From the NCBI GenBank assembly GCA_030761205.1, contig JAULJL010000027.1, positions 5,399,001-5,463,000 on the forward strand: a DNA stretch of 64,000 nucleotides. The letters are read 5' to 3'. Positions 24,440 to 37,929 of this stretch are shown piece by piece (within the stretch, counting starts at the first letter, position 1; each line of letters opens with the position of its first letter). The notes beneath the pieces were generated by a model that had not been told where the DNA came from, searched no databases, and saw nothing but the letters and a program-made list of their open reading frames with translations. The stretch is from Fremontodendron californicum (taxonomy: Eukaryota; Streptophyta; Magnoliopsida; Malvales; Malvaceae). The position numbers were made by a program, and so were the translations under genes.

Positions 24440-26310
24440 AGGGTTTGAAAACGTTTTTACTTGGCAGAAATTCCTAGTTCAGTTTAATGACGGATCTGCC
24501 TCTTAAAAATAAAACATCTAATACTCGCAGTTTTGCCTTGTGAGTTTCTCTTTTGATTAAAGTTGCTTATTTTATGATTTATACAAAATAAAATTTATCA
24601 CTGTCAATAAAATTATTAAATTTTATAAAAAAATAATAAAACAATACATACATTTAAAATATATTAATAATAAAATAAATAAATAATTGATAAATTTTTA
24701 ATTTTATTTGTAAAATTAAAAAAATTTACTATTAATATACCAAATACAAACGTTTATAAAAATTTATTACTTATTAGGAAAACTTTGAAATTATTTTAGC
24801 CTTATTGTATTTTTTTCCTTTTTTTTTAAATAATATTAATTAATATTTTTTTGTTATACAATTTGAGTTATCATTGTCATGTGTTATGATTTGGCGTATA
24901 CTGTATAGTAACATATTTTTGTGTACAATAAAATTAAACTAAAAAAAACACATTAATATATACTTTTCTTTTAAAATCATGTTGATTATTTTAAAATTTA
25001 TTGACCACTAATCATAGTCTGATTTGAATTATTTAGTAAAAAAAATAAACATGTTCAAATTACTACTGCTTGTTTTTCTGAACTTTTACTTGGTTAACCA
25101 TGAAATCTATTGACCCTAAAGATAAAAACATCCAAATTTGTCATTATAACTTTTTTTAATAAAGGGGAATAATGAATAAATCTGTTTATGGGTTGGATTG
25201 TGGTTTGGAATTTTTTTTAATTCAAATTCGTTTCTAATTAGATTCGGATCAATCATAAATCCGTTTTATTGTTCATAAATTATTAAAAAATAAAATTTAC
25301 TAATATTTATATATATATATATATTATAATTAAAAATAAATAAAAAATATTTTTTATTTAATAAATAATAATTCGAACAGGATTGATCCGAATTATATTT
25401 GTTTTTTATCTAAACCCGATTTAATTCAGATAGACTATCCTATCCTTAATAAGTCTAATAATGAATTGATGCAGATTTTCTGAAAAAATGTAATTTCAGC
25501 TAGAAATGGCCTTTTATGATTTGTCAAAGCATTTGGCACACCATGAAGGAAGTCGTCTGAAAAAAAAGTGTTCTTATCCCAATATTGGAGCTATACATTT
25601 GGAGTAAACTGTTGATCAACAATTCTATTTAGGTTATTAAAATAGTAATAAATTTCATTTTCATTTTGTAATTTTAATTAACTGCACTGTTAAAATAATT
25701 AGTATTTATTTTCATGTACTTTGCACACGAATATTTATTATTTTATTTATTTTAAATATATAATTATATAATTTAAAATTAAATAAAATTAATAAAATGT
25801 GTATTAACGGATAAAGTTTGCTTTTCATTTTTTTTTTACAAATTATATTAAATTAAAATAAATTGTATTACTTTTAATGCTTATGTATAATTAAAATTAT
25901 TATTTTTATTTATAAAATAAAATTCAATATAAATTTTAACTTTTTTTATTATGAAATAAATTTTTTTAACGCATTTTTTTAATAAAATTATAAAAATTTA
26001 TTTATAAATTAAATAATTTTACAATGATATTTAAAAATATAATTAAAAATCATGATTATTTTTATTAGTTTAAAATAATTTATATTTGTGCTTTTATATA
26101 TTATAGATAAATTATAAATATAGATATATTTACTTATTTATAGTTGGCAGTGGCTGTAGTTTACAATCACTTATTTTACTTTCATTTTTGGCCAGTCATA
26201 AATAAAGAAAAATATTAAATAACGAAGACAAAGAAATAGCCAATAGGAGTAGAGGACCTACCTCGCTAACATACACCCGGTTAGAGTGAATTAATTTTTT
26301 TTTAAAAAAA
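24440..26310. other. Divergent spacer between GIP1-like and CID genes
   Basis: A+T-rich. At 25190-25440 a segment with GGGTTGGATTG ... GATTGATCCGAATTATA and an internal TA tract looks like a decayed GGGCCGGG-type repeat. No gene is recognised. The two flanking genes are divergently transcribed, but 2 kb apart, so a shared promoter is not implied. Confidence 0.5.
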
Positions 26311-26634
26311 GCTATTCTGATTCTCTCTCTCTCCTATTTCCCTTTTTTATTTTATTTTTAAAACCTCCTTTTCTCTTCAAAATCAAAATTAAAAAAAAAA
26401 AAAAAAAGCTATTCTGAAACTCTCTATTTTCTCTCTCTCTCTCTCGATCACAATCGAGAGCCCTCCCTTTTCCCTCTCTCTTCGCTTGTATTTCGAGCTT
26501 TGATCTCTCTTCCCCTTTATTTAAAACCCTTACTCGTTAACCGTAACTCACTGAGTCCGCATCACATCCCTCCCAACTCCGATAATCATCGATTTTTTTC
26601 TACCTGAATTATCGATTAATTAAGCTTATTAAGG
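26311..26634 (+). promoter_or_regulatory. Core promoter / 5' leader of the CID gene
   Basis: CT tracts at 26322-26334 and 26431-26445 resemble Y patches. A good donor, TTAAG|GTAAGG, lies at 26633/26634, and acceptors are seen at 27023 (GATGCAG) and 28609 (TTCTAAG, directly before the ATG). The gene therefore probably has one or two introns in its 5' leader. Transcript evidence would be needed to choose between them. Confidence 0.5.
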
Positions 26635-28066
26635 TAAGGGTCGAGTTTCCTCTCTCCTTTTTATTGCTCTCTAATTTCATTCCATTATCGTTTTTCTATT
26701 TCCTGTTGTAAAACTTGAACGCGAATGCATTTATTTAGCAGTTGTATTTTTAGAGGTCGATTGGCTGCTATTATAAATTTTAATTTAGGGTTTTAGAGAT
26801 GAAATTTTTGTTTTCCAGTAAATTTTTATAAGTAAATTATACATTTTTTTTAACTCTGTAATTGATGCTTATATCTTATTTGGATTTGCTTTGCTTTGAT
26901 TTCTTATTTGAAACATTTTGTTAGACTTAGGCTTAGACGTTTGCATTTTCAGCTTGGTTGTTTGGTTTTGAAGTTGTTCTTAGCTAATTCGATGAATAAA
27001 GTTTGGCTTTCTGTTTGATGCAGGTATTTTATCACGACTCTTAAGAAGTTTTTGGTTGGTGGTACGATTACAAAAAGCTAGCTATATTGTTTCCTATGTA
27101 GTTGGGTATTAAGTAGTTGAGATTAACAAAAATGACTTGTTTTTGTTTTAAGTACTAAAAGTCTTGATTGGGCTTATTTTTTATAGTAATTTATTTGTGT
27201 TTCTTGAAGCTGGTATAGTTTTTGCATTTCTAATAATTTCTTTAGACATAAAATTCCTATATAGCTTTGGTTAAGTTCAACTTGCTGTTATACATGCACG
27301 CATTTTAGGAAGCTGTATTTCTAATATATTTTCTAATGCCAATGCAATCTGTCAAGTTCTAACTAAAGAGTGGCAACTAGTTTCTCCGTTTAGTGTGTCT
27401 GTTGCCTAGTTTTGGTATCTTAATCATCAGTTGGTTAGGGAAAATGCATCTCTCCGTGATGCCAAAGATTTTTTATATTTTAAACTAAAAAAGTTTTGGG
27501 CACTTATGCAATCGTTTCAGACACTAGTTCAACTATTGCTTAGAAGTATGGTCTGATATCCTTCACAAGTTGATTAAAGCCCTGCTGTTTTTGTGAAATT
27601 ATGCTTGCATTGTTTGTGCACTAGTCTCAGCCAATATGTTTGTATACTTCTACCATTTCTTGCTTCATGCAGTTTGTTTTACATTATACTGTCCTTCATT
27701 TCTCTTGATTGCTGTCTTTTCCATATGAGTTTCCTTCGAGTGAGCTACAATCTTTCTCTAGGCTAAAAAAAAGGAATTTCTGCTTTAGCAATTGTTGTCA
27801 TTCTTGATATGGGAGCTTTGGTGACCTCCAGCAATTTGGGTTAACTTGTAGTGTAAGATGTGTATATATTGTTGGTAACATCTTTAAGAAGATCAGGATC
27901 TGCCTCTTATGTATTTTGAATAATGATGAGATTTCTACATGTATAACAAGCAGAATTCTTGTCCATTAAGTTGTTGTTGATCCCGAGAGGTTTAAGTTAC
28001 ATTTCTAGGTGGAAAGTTTTGGATTAACAATATAAAGATAGGGTAAATTTGGTGTATTGTTAAAGC

Positions 28067-28254
28067 CTATGTTACCCGGACTCTTCATTTTCCTTAAAAG
28101 TATTTGTGACCGACACTTGTGTCAGATACATATTTAGACATGAGTATGGGAGTATGATCCTCCAAATATATGGAAAAACTTAGAAAAAATTGAGCATACC
28201 TGTGTCAGACACATACCTATATCCGACACTCACCCCTGAGTCCCGGTAATATAG
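28067..28254. mobile_element. MITE, family C copy 2, in CID 5' leader intron
   Basis: CTATGTTACCCGGACTC at the left and GAGTCCCGGTAATATAG at the right, with an interior inverted pair (ACACTTGTGTCAGATAC / GTGTCAGACACATACC). The flanks GTTAAAGC and GTTAAAGT match at 7 of 8 positions, fitting an 8-bp target duplication. Same family as 16703-16898. Confidence 0.75.
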
Positions 28255-28609
28255 GTTAAAGTTTGGTACACTTCTGGTTTGAAGGATAAAAGTTTTAAGG
28301 TCAATGAGATTGAAAGAGAGCCAAGAAATTTTAGCATTGGCGTGGCTGCCACCTTGCTTTTGCATTTTGTTGATGCAAACAAATGTATGTATGCGTTTCA
28401 TGGAACAATGACAAGAAAAAGGAGATATGCTCTTTTATTGGCGTAATTTTACGTTTAATTGTTTACTGGTTCTAAAGCCAATTAAGTATTGTTAAACTGA
28501 AAATTTCGGTTTCGAAAAATTAAGTAATGATGTTTTAGAATTGGATCTTGGAAGTATTGAATTAATACTATAAAAACTTATTCTTTACATTTTTTTTCTT
28601 TCTTCTAAG

Positions 28610-31600
28610 ATGAATATGCAACAAATTGTGTTGCCAAAATCTTCTGCTAATGGATTTGGCCGTCGAAGAGGTGATAGAGAGGTTGGGGCTAGGTTGGAGA
28701 ATAAGGTGCAGTCGGAGAAATCCAATCAAGGAAGAATACAAACTACAGGTGAACATTCTCTAACCTGAATTGCTTATTATCGAATTATATTCTCCATCTA
28801 ATACTACTTGGTATAGGTGCACTGGCTGGTGGGAAGACTGGAGGTTATGTTAGTTCTTCCCGCGATAGGTTAGTTTATCTGACAACATGTATTATTGGGC
28901 ATCTGGTGGAAGTCCATGTGAAAAATGGATCAATTTACACTGGAATATTTCATGCAACTGATGCAGAAAAAGATTTTGGTATGGTCTTTTATTTGTTATT
29001 TTTTATAGTAATTATGTATCTGTAATTAGTTTTACAAATTGAGGTTGGTTCCCTTAAGAATTCTTTTCCGAATAGATTGAACTGTGAAATAAAATGATTC
29101 ATCTTCTTAACATCCACTCCTTGCCTCTTCAGGAATCATCTTGAAAATGGCTCGCTTGATAAAAGATGGTACTTTGCAAGGACACAAGGCTAATACAGAG
29201 TTTGTTAGCAAGGCACCCTCAAAGATTTTAATTATACCTGCCAAAGAACTTGTGCAAGTTATAGCAAAGGTTTTGCTGATTTTCCTGTCTTTACAGTTCC
29301 ATCTCTAGTCCAGTTGCTAGTGAGAGATGAAATGTCAAGTAGTTTATGTGAGGCTTTCATAAGCTTTAAAGAGTTTGTTTCTGTTAGATAATTGTGAATG
29401 GTACTTGAAAAGTTAAAACTTGGTTAACACTAAACGTGGCCAATTTTATCTTTTCTTTTTCCTCGATATTAATTTGGTTGTTCAAAAAATGATTCCAGGA
29501 TGTGGCTGTAACCAGGGATGGATTTGCCAGTGAGCTCCAACATGAAAAACATCAGGAAATTTTAATAGATTCTGCGATATCACAGTCCCGTCATGTTGAG
29601 GTGGAGAGGGAGTTGGAGCCCTGGGTTCCTGGCGAAGATGATGCACATTGTCCTGAATTAGAAAATATTTTTGACGACCCACGGAATAGGTTGCAATAAT
29701 GTTCTCTCCTTTCAAAAAAATGTCTTGCGATAGTTTTATTGTTCCTACAACTTAATTACTTAAGCCTACTTGCATCTAAATTGTTTTTATTATTTCTACT
29801 GCAGTCTTTATTTCTATATATCAAACTTGATTCCTTTGTTTTTAATTGCCTTGCCTTGTTATTTCCCATCAATAAATTGCTTGGAAAAAAAAATGTTAGG
29901 AATTTCAAGATGTGATATTACTCTAGTCTGGGCAATGTTGTTTAATGGCTTTAGTATTGAGAGAATCAATGATATCAACAAAAACATGATTTCTAAATTG
30001 ATATTTGTTTCTGCAAGATTAGTTTGATATGGAGGTGCTGTTTGAGGCTTTGAGTTTGTTATGTTAATCTATTGTGTCAAGAAATTTTAAAAATTTTGTG
30101 CATCCTTGATGGGCCAATTGTTGCAATAATGAGGTGGAGTCTGATTTTGTTGCCATTGGTAGATAGAAAGGTTTGTGAGCTATAAAGAAAAGAGACTGTC
30201 GGCATTTTGTTGAAATCTTGTAGCAAATCTTTGCATTTTGATGATCATTTTTTTTTTCACTTAATATCTGTAACATTCTTCTTTTTGATACTAATATTGT
30301 ATTGATATATATAAATACACATAATTGCACTGTTAGGAACTGGGATCAGTTTGAAACCAATCAAAAGCTATTTGGTGTAAAAAGTACTTTCAATGAGGAT
30401 CTTTACACAACAAAACTTGAGAGAGGTCCTCAAATGAGAGAGTTGGAGAGGGAAGCGATGAGAATAGCAAGAGAGATTGAGGGTGAGGAGACCCAGGATC
30501 TTCATTTAGCAGAGGTAAGTTTTCCTAATATCAATTGTTTGCCTCTTAAGTTTTTTTCTTTGTTAATTTGTCTCTCAAATTTTCTCATGCTTCGCATATT
30601 GAATTTCTGCCAGGAGAGAGGCTTTGATCTTCATGATAATTTTGATATTGATGAGGAGATGAGATTTTCTTCGGTCTTCAGGGGTAGAGGGTTTGAGGAT
30701 AGTGGTTATGAAGAAGAGGAGGACATCATGTTGGATTCCCACAACATTGAGACCTTTGGAGATTCTTCTGATTCTCGTAGTAGAAGGCCTGCAGATTTGA
30801 CCAGTTTGCAAAGCACTGATGGAGTTCGAATGCCATCAAGCTCTTCCTTAGTGGTAGTTATTGACCTTTGGAATTTGAGATATTCTAGTTCTTTGTTTGT
30901 TGAATGCAAATATATATTGTGATTAGTTGTATCTAATTTTTCAACCATTTTTAGGTTGTGTATTTTTTTTTCTTTCAAAAAATAAATCAGGTAACTTATG
31001 ATTGAGATTAGGCTTTGTTTGCCATGATCCCAGCGCAGTGGCTTTTCCTTTCGCCCTGCTGTGGAGCCCCGGTGAGGGCCAAAACGCACTAGCACTTGAA
31101 GTGCCAGCAGCGTTTCAGCTCCAACTGGGGCTCCAGCATGGGGCGAATGACCCCCTACGCACTGGGGGTAATCACCGAACGGCCCCTTTACACACGAGAT
31201 AACAATTTGACCTTGGCTTATATGGTTTCTAGGAGATTATTAAATTCTAAAGCACGATGCATTTCAAAGTAACTTCTTACTCAATGACTTATATATTAAG
31301 TTTGGGGCGTTGAATGTTGTAAAAAATATATTTTATTAAGCATAAGGTATTTCTTTAGCTGGATTTTTGATGTCTTCTTTGAAGGAGTTTTGTGCAGAAT
31401 TACATCTCTGTGATTATGAATGTTATGACATGTTGAGAGTAGTTATATTAAGAGGCATCAGAATGAATAGTTATTCTGTTCCATGGTACCAAAGATTTGT
31501 GATTAGGTTGCTTTCAATGCGGAAATGTATTATTTTCCTTAGAAAGGAAAAGTGTGGGTGGAAAAGGGTTATTTAAATAGGGTTTGTGCACTGCCAGTAC

Positions 31601-34600
31601 ACCAAAAGAGGGAAACAAAATAACAAGACTAGAACCATCATTAGTTTTGATTTTCTTGATGAAGAAAACTAGCTATTGGATCTTATGGTGAGCGATACAT
31701 CTTCCTAGTGGTTCTTTACTCGAATATTGATCTAGGCAGGTTTTCATTTTATGATGAATTGGTTTGGGAGGTAGGTTTGTGTGTGTGAGTGTGTGAAAGA
31801 GGAGGGGGGGGGTCACTTACAATTTGGAACGCTTTCTGAAGTTGATCATAAGTGACATTACTTGAGAAGGTTCACATGCATTACAGATTGCTATACTGTA
31901 TTCTTTCAATTATAACTTAGACAAAGTGAATCTTAATTTCCTTGTTGACAACAATGGGAGATTGAGTATGCAAGGATGTTGTGAAAATGTTTATGGAATT
32001 TGAATGCAGAAGGTGCTGATAATTTGACTAGGAGTTGAGAGCTTAAGGACTTTAGGTTGGTTGTTGGAAGCAAAAACGTATGTGTCATACATGTAGGAAG
32101 AGCATGTACCTCTTGGTACTACATTTTGAGAGGGAATCACATATTATATATTTAGTTCAAGCTTCTGATCTGGAGTTAGTTACTTGAATTTCCTTTACTT
32201 TTGTGCAAATAGATCTTGTGACTAAAGATTTTTGGTTTACTTTTGGGTACTTGCTTCAACAATGCCATTATTCTGAAATTTTCTATTTTCACAACTTATC
32301 TTTCATTATAGCCCTTCCTAAACAGAATTTTTTCTGTCTGCAATTTGATGGTTATTTCAATTTAAATGCTGGAAACTTGTGAAGGATTTTTCTCGATACA
32401 CTGCTAAATTCTTGTTGCATGTCAGGTACAAAGTGCTATAAAAGATAGTTGTACCATCCAATGTTTTTGTTTGTGAATACATTTACTCCTTTGTGATCCT
32501 TTCCCTTTATAACATACTCCTGTTTTTGTGGTTTGTAGGATGAGTTAACACCTTCCCAAGCAACCATTGGTGCAGATTTGAACAGCTCTGGGTTTAATGA
32601 TCAGGCCAGACAGCTGGCATCTGAACTTCCTTCTAAAAGTTTCTCTGTCTCTGACAGTGAAAGCAGGTGTTTTATCTTTTTCCTTTGGACATGCCAAGAT
32701 GATGTATATTTGCTGATTCTATTTTGATTCCTTGTTTTAAGGCAATATTAGAAGTAATTACTATAAGGATCAGTTCCCTCTACATCAAACAGGTGTTAGT
32801 TTTTTTATATTTTCTGATTTAAACACTTATAATGTAGGATCCAAGACAATTTGCTTGGGGAACATGGAGGAAGCAGTGATGCTAAAGAGTTTGCAGAAAA
32901 GCAGTCTGTAAGTTAAACTTCCAAGTTCCATAGATAAGCAAATCAATGAACGTGAAGCTCCTTATTTTGTTGTTTTAACTTCCATAAATGATTCATATCT
33001 CCATTGGAGCTCCTTGTTCTAGTCTATTTGCTTCTAACATGTATGTTTTCTGTTTGAATTCCTTTTCATATTAATGCAGCCATCTGAGGACCTGCAATTG
33101 ACAATTTCTGTCGGTTAGTATGCTTTACTCTGTAGGTGCCTGCTTAGTGGCCTAATAAATTGAAACTGCAATTGTTTTTTTTTTTTTAATTTATTTTACA
33201 CCCTACCAACTGCACTTAATCTTGCTGCTGCAGCTGGTTGTTTTAATATACTGACCATAGAGCAATTTGTAATGCAGATTCTCAGTCATTATTGAATGAC
33301 AAGATTGATGGGTCTGATAAACCTGGGCCATCTGCAAATCCTACCACTCATGCTCCATCTAATTCTTTGTCAAAGGTTAGTGAAAAACCAAGTTCTTCTG
33401 GTGAACTCTCAGAGGGTTCAGCTTCTAGCAAAGTAACTGGTGAAACACATTCTGTAAACTCCCGTGAACGACCTGCTAGTTCTACGTCATCAAATTCAGA
33501 TTTTGTTGGTGCTGTCTCAGCATTTAGTGGCCCTGGCTTATCACCAAGTTCATCAATGGGTTCATTATCCTCTGAGAAGTCAACACTGAATCCCCATGCA
33601 AAGGTTTGTTATCTTTCATTCTTTTTTTCCCTTTCAGATGCATGATAAGCTGACTGCAACTCATACAAGTTATAAACTATGAAAAGTCTTCACTGTTCTT
33701 TTGCACATCTTTTAACTTGATTTGTTGCTTTCCTTTGGTTGTTTTTTCACACATCTAACCTGCTTAATGCTATCAGGAATTCAAACTCAACCCCAATGCA
33801 AAGAGTTTCAAACCATCTCAAACGCCTGTTAGGCCTCCATCCCCAGTGTCTGATGGTTCCTTCTACCATCAAGCACAAATGTCTCCTGTACAACATATGC
33901 ACATGCCTGTTAGTTTTGGGGTAAGTTGCTTAAAGTAATTGCAATTTTTATGAACACTGATTTTGCAAGCAAGAAATACAATTGACTGACAACTATTGTA
34001 TCACCTAGGGCTTCCCCCCCCCCCCTCCAAAATTTATGAATCTAAAAACTCCTGATGTCGCTGAGTACTGAAACCTAATGTTTTACTTTGGTTACTTATA
34101 TATATTATGTATCAGTTAATGCTAGAACTGAGTTATGACTGGACCTCTGAGCTCTGAGGGGAGCTTTGATACTGTTGCATTGATTCTTTAATAGCACTTA
34201 TTCCAGCATCATGATAACCCTTTCAAGGATACAGTAAACATTATAGAAACATAGCATTCATTTTTTCCATGTTTCTTGTTATTACATTTGTGATTTGTCT
34301 GGATTGATGGTTTAGGTGGGGTTAACTTAGATTGGTTTGACTTAATATGGAAAAAGTACTACCTAGGTTGGACCTATCTTCATCTCAGTTCAGGTGTAGC
34401 GTGTAGGTGTAACCCTTTTTTTCAGGTTAATAGGATATCCACTAAAACCTGTAACTTCTTTTACATAAATAATCTTGTACTCAGTAATTTTTTACAGGAT
34501 GCAACTTGATTCAGCAGCATATATTTTAATAATTGAGATGGTAAACTTTGGTATATGGTCTTTAGCTATTAAGATTCTCTTTCATTCTTAGACCTGGTGC

Positions 34601-35169
34601 TTAATTTCGTTGTAGATTTATTCTTTTTTCTTTACAAACCAAAATGTATTCTTGTTAGTTTACCTATGTATTATTGTTGATGATTACATGGTTTTTGCAG
34701 ATTGGACCCTCCTTTCCTGGGCACCAGCCTGTTATATTCAGTCCACAGGTGGCACCAATACAATCACCACAAGCATATTTTCATCCAAATGGACCTCAGG
34801 TTTAACATTAATTTACTATTATCTTTGTTGACCCATCTTGATATGCTTATTATTTATATTCTTCAAAATTGCAGTATGGGCAGCAGATGCTTCTTGGGCA
34901 ACGGCAAGTGGTGTACTACCAACCTGTAAGTGGTTCTGAAAATTCTGAGTTTGTGTAGACTTGTTGGTTCACATGTATCTTTAGGTTGATGATTATGACA
35001 CTCTAAGTTAGCATACTTAGAACACACTTGTATTTACTACTTGTATAGTTGCAAATGATGCTTCCTGGGGATTTCTATTAATAAGGACTTCTGTAAAACT
35101 TTCTTTAAACTTGAGCAAGATTTCTTCTCATTTCTGAGAAGGGCAGATACCATGATTAGCATTTTAGAC

Positions 35170-35202
<33 letters not shown>

Positions 35203-35319
35203 TCAAAGGAAAGTCTCTGTTTTTGGTGTTTCATTTGTTATCCAGAACATTCCACATCTTGAGATCCTGATAGAACTGAAATTTTGCAGGAAATGCAATT
35301 CAAAGGACGGGATTATTAA
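28610..35319 (+). CDS. CID4: PABP-interacting protein, ataxin-2 homologue (CID3/CID4 type)
   Basis: Fourteen coding exons: 28610-28748, 28817-28978, 29133-29269, 29499-29689, 30337-30514, 30614-30853, 32539-32666, 32838-32907, 33080-33113, 33278-33603, 33777-33920, 34701-34799, 34875-34925 and 35290-35319. All have GT-AG borders and consistent phase, giving 642 residues. Residues about 55-145 are an ataxin-2 SM (Lsm-like) domain (RLVYLTTCIIGHLVEVHVK, KDFGIILKMARLIKDG). It is followed near 205-270 by an LsmAD region (NWDQFETNQKLFGVKSTFNE). A tandem PAM2 motif at about 529-547, STLNPHAKEFKLNPNAKSF, binds the C-terminal MLLE domain of poly(A)-binding protein. The family acts in cytoplasmic mRNPs and stress granules. 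The C-terminal tail is rich in Pro and Gln. CID3 versus CID4 cannot be settled by eye. No truncation is seen; intron 6 holds a MITE. Confidence 0.9.
31011..31187. mobile_element. Harbinger/Tourist-like MITE in CID intron
   Basis: A G+C-rich 177-bp palindromic island in an A+T-rich intron. Nested inverted pairs include CGCCCTGCTGTGGAGCCCCGG against CTGGGGCTCCAGCATGGGGCG, and GCACTAGCACT against AGTGCCAGCAGCG. It is flanked by TTA on both sides (31008-31010 and 31188-31190). The outer ends GGCTTTGTTTGCC and GGGGCCGTTCGG (inverse) are imperfect, but together with a TTA duplication they fit PIF/Harbinger MITEs. Confidence 0.65.
35176..35203. repeat. Poly(T) run of 28
   Basis: A homopolymer in the last intron of the CID gene; its length is likely variable or prone to sequencing error. 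Confidence 0.8.
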
Positions 35320-36193
35320 CCAGATAGTTTGCTGACAGCATTCTTGGGAGCTCTGCTCTGCTAGCAAAGAATAAACTTTGGAGAGACTGCTTGGATGAAT
35401 TTTCTCAAAACAAAGCCTAGCGGTGGTCCAAGAAAGATCCTATATAGGTCTTGATCACCCCCGTGTGTGTTCCAGGGGATAATTTTATAACCATGTATAC
35501 TTCATTCACACCCATGACTTTGGATTTCTAGCTTTTGTTAACTAACCTGTGCGTTTCTGATTGGTTGTTTTAATATTGATGATAGTTTTGGATCAATTTG
35601 TGGTGCAAAGATTCTATATCAATATTCCATTTTATTTTTATTTTTCTGGTTAATGTAGCCTGTGAGGGTGGGTTAAGAATTAAGATACTGGAAGAGATTG
35701 ATGCTTATGGATGGATTTCCTGTTCCTGTTCCTGTTAGTCACTTGCTATTGATGATTGAATAACCATTCATGGCTAGTTGAGTTTAGAATTCTGCTGGAT
35801 ATTGCCTGAGTTTGAGTTTGTTGTATCATCCAAGCTATGTATGGGATGTCCCCTAAAAAGGATAAGCTTGGCTGCAGCTCAAAGCTGATGAGTCAAGAAA
35901 GGATTATTATGAAGGAACTGTTAAATGAAATGGAACTTGCATCTTTTGGCATTTGCAAAATGGGAAGCTATAATACAATCATGAGAATTTTTTTATACTA
36001 GTTTTTTCTGCTTATTATTCTTTTTGGGGTTATAAAACAATTTTTTTGTAAGATGAAATTAAAAAAATCTAACCTTTTTTTTTTTGTATTAATTATATTG
36101 GATTACTCAATGTTCACAAAAGCAATAACATTGTCCTCCACATTGTAAGGTTTGACTGGTTGCTTCTGCTCTAAACTAAAAGATTTTTAATAT
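35320..36193 (+). other. 3' region downstream of the CID gene
   Basis: The first few hundred bases probably include the 3' UTR. AATAAA lies at about 35370, 50 bases after the stop, but more distal sites are likely. No other gene is seen. Confidence 0.4.
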
Positions 36194-36202
36194 ATATATA
36201 AA

Positions 36203-37363
36203 GGGTTAATATGTAAATTAGCTTCTGTACTTTAGACGTTTTATTTGTTTGGTACTTGGAGAATTTTTTTTGTCAGTTTGATACTTCAACTTTCATTCCG
36301 TCAATCACATTAGTCCTTTGTCTTAACACCGTTAGTCAATGGCTGACTAGGCAAAAAACAACCAATCACGACATATGGCAAAAATTGACACATCATTAGT
36401 GCCACGTCATCATATAAGAAAAAAATCCAAAAAAATATCCCAAAAATTTCAAAATTTTTTTTATAAACATCAAAATAAAAATTTGATTTTTTTAAAAAAA
36501 TAAAAATTTTAATTTTTTAAAAAAAAAAAATTATAAATTAAAAAATCATAAAAATTCAAAAGATAAATAAAAAAATTTAAAAAAAAAAATCAAATTTAAA
36601 AAACACATTTTTTTAAAAATTCAAAAAGATTAAAAAAATTTATAAAAATCAAATTATAAAAATGATTTTTTTTTAAAAAAATCAAAACTTTAATTTTTTT
36701 TTAAAAAATTATAAAAATTATAAAAAAAATTATAAAAAATCAAAAGATAAATCTAAAAAATTAAAAATTAAAAATAAAAATAAAAAATAATTTTTGAAAA
36801 TATAGAAATTTCAAATTAAAAAAATATATGAAAATTTGAAATTAAAAAAAAAATAGAAATTTAAAATTTAAAAATAGAAACCTTTTTTTTTATATTTTTT
36901 TCATTTTTATTAAAAATATTCAGATTTTTTTCTTAATTTTAATTTTTTTTTTTTTTACAGATTTCTAAATATATATATATATATAAAGTTTTCAATTTTT
37001 ATAATTCATAATTTATAATTTATTTTGAATTTTGGTTTTTTATTTTTATTTTATAATTTTTTAAAAAAAATGAGATTTTCAAATTTTTAATTTTGATTTT
37101 TTAAATTTTTATTAATTTTTATGAATTTTTTGAATTTTTTTTCTTATATGATGACGTGGCAGTAATGATGTGACAGTTTTGCTACGTGTCCGACTCTGAT
37201 TGGGTGTTTTTTTGCCTAGTCAGCCATTAACTAACGGTGTTAGGGCAAATGGCCAATTTGATTTGACGGAATGAAAATTTGAGTACCAAAATGACAAAAA
37301 AAATTCTTCAGATACCAAACAAACAAAACGTCTAAAATATAGGACTAATTTACATATTAACCC
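36203..37363. mobile_element. Long-terminal-inverted-repeat element (MULE-like, non-autonomous)
   Basis: The termini GGGTTAATATGTAAATTAG and its inverse CTAATTTACATATTAACCC begin inverted arms of about 220 bp, which include TGATGACGTGGCA/TGCCACGTCATCA, TTGCCTAGTCAGCCATT and its inverse, and ACGGAATGAAA and its inverse. The flanks ATATATAAA (36194-36202) and ATATACAAA (37364-37372) match at 8 of 9 positions, fitting a 9-bp target duplication. The core (36430-37140) is almost purely A and T runs with no open frame. Long TIRs with a 9-bp duplication fit a Mutator-like element with no transposase. Confidence 0.75.
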
Positions 37364-37784
37364 ATATACAAAAGAACACCTGCTTCTTTTGTAAGCAAAT
37401 CGCGAAATCCCAAATGAAAAGGGGCAAAGCCTTTAAAATGTAAAATTGCAAATAATATACATATATAATATGTTTTTAACAATTTAACAAAATATTTATT
37501 TTTTTATTTCAATACCGGTGATTTTCATTGACATTATTTAAAATGTAAATTCTTAAGAAGAGTTGATTTATTATATAATGAAATTTTTAAATGTCAAAAA
37601 CGACGTTAAAATATTGTTAAATATTATTATTTTTATATAAATTTATTAATTTTTTAAATATATCATAATAAATATATGATAATCTTATAATTCTATCAAT
37701 AAAATTTCCACTTTTATTAAAAATTAATTATGAATGATATAATTTTCTTTAAATAAAAAGAATTCTACATTTGTAATTTAACAA

Positions 37785-37926
37785 AGATTTTGTTAATGAG
37801 TATGCTAAACATACTTTTTAACATTATCATACTATTTTAACGCACTAAAAATTATTATATTTAATATGAGTATTACCATAAATAATAATGTAATTAAAAT
37901 GTCTTTAAACACTCTTAACAAAATCT
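37785..37926. mobile_element. MITE, family A copy 5
   Basis: The left end AGATTTTGTTAATGAGTATG and the right end AACACTCTTAACAAAATCT are inverted. The interior shares TTATATTTAATATGAGTATTACCATAAATAATA with the family. It is shorter than the intact copy. Confidence 0.55.
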
Positions 37927-37929
37927 ATT

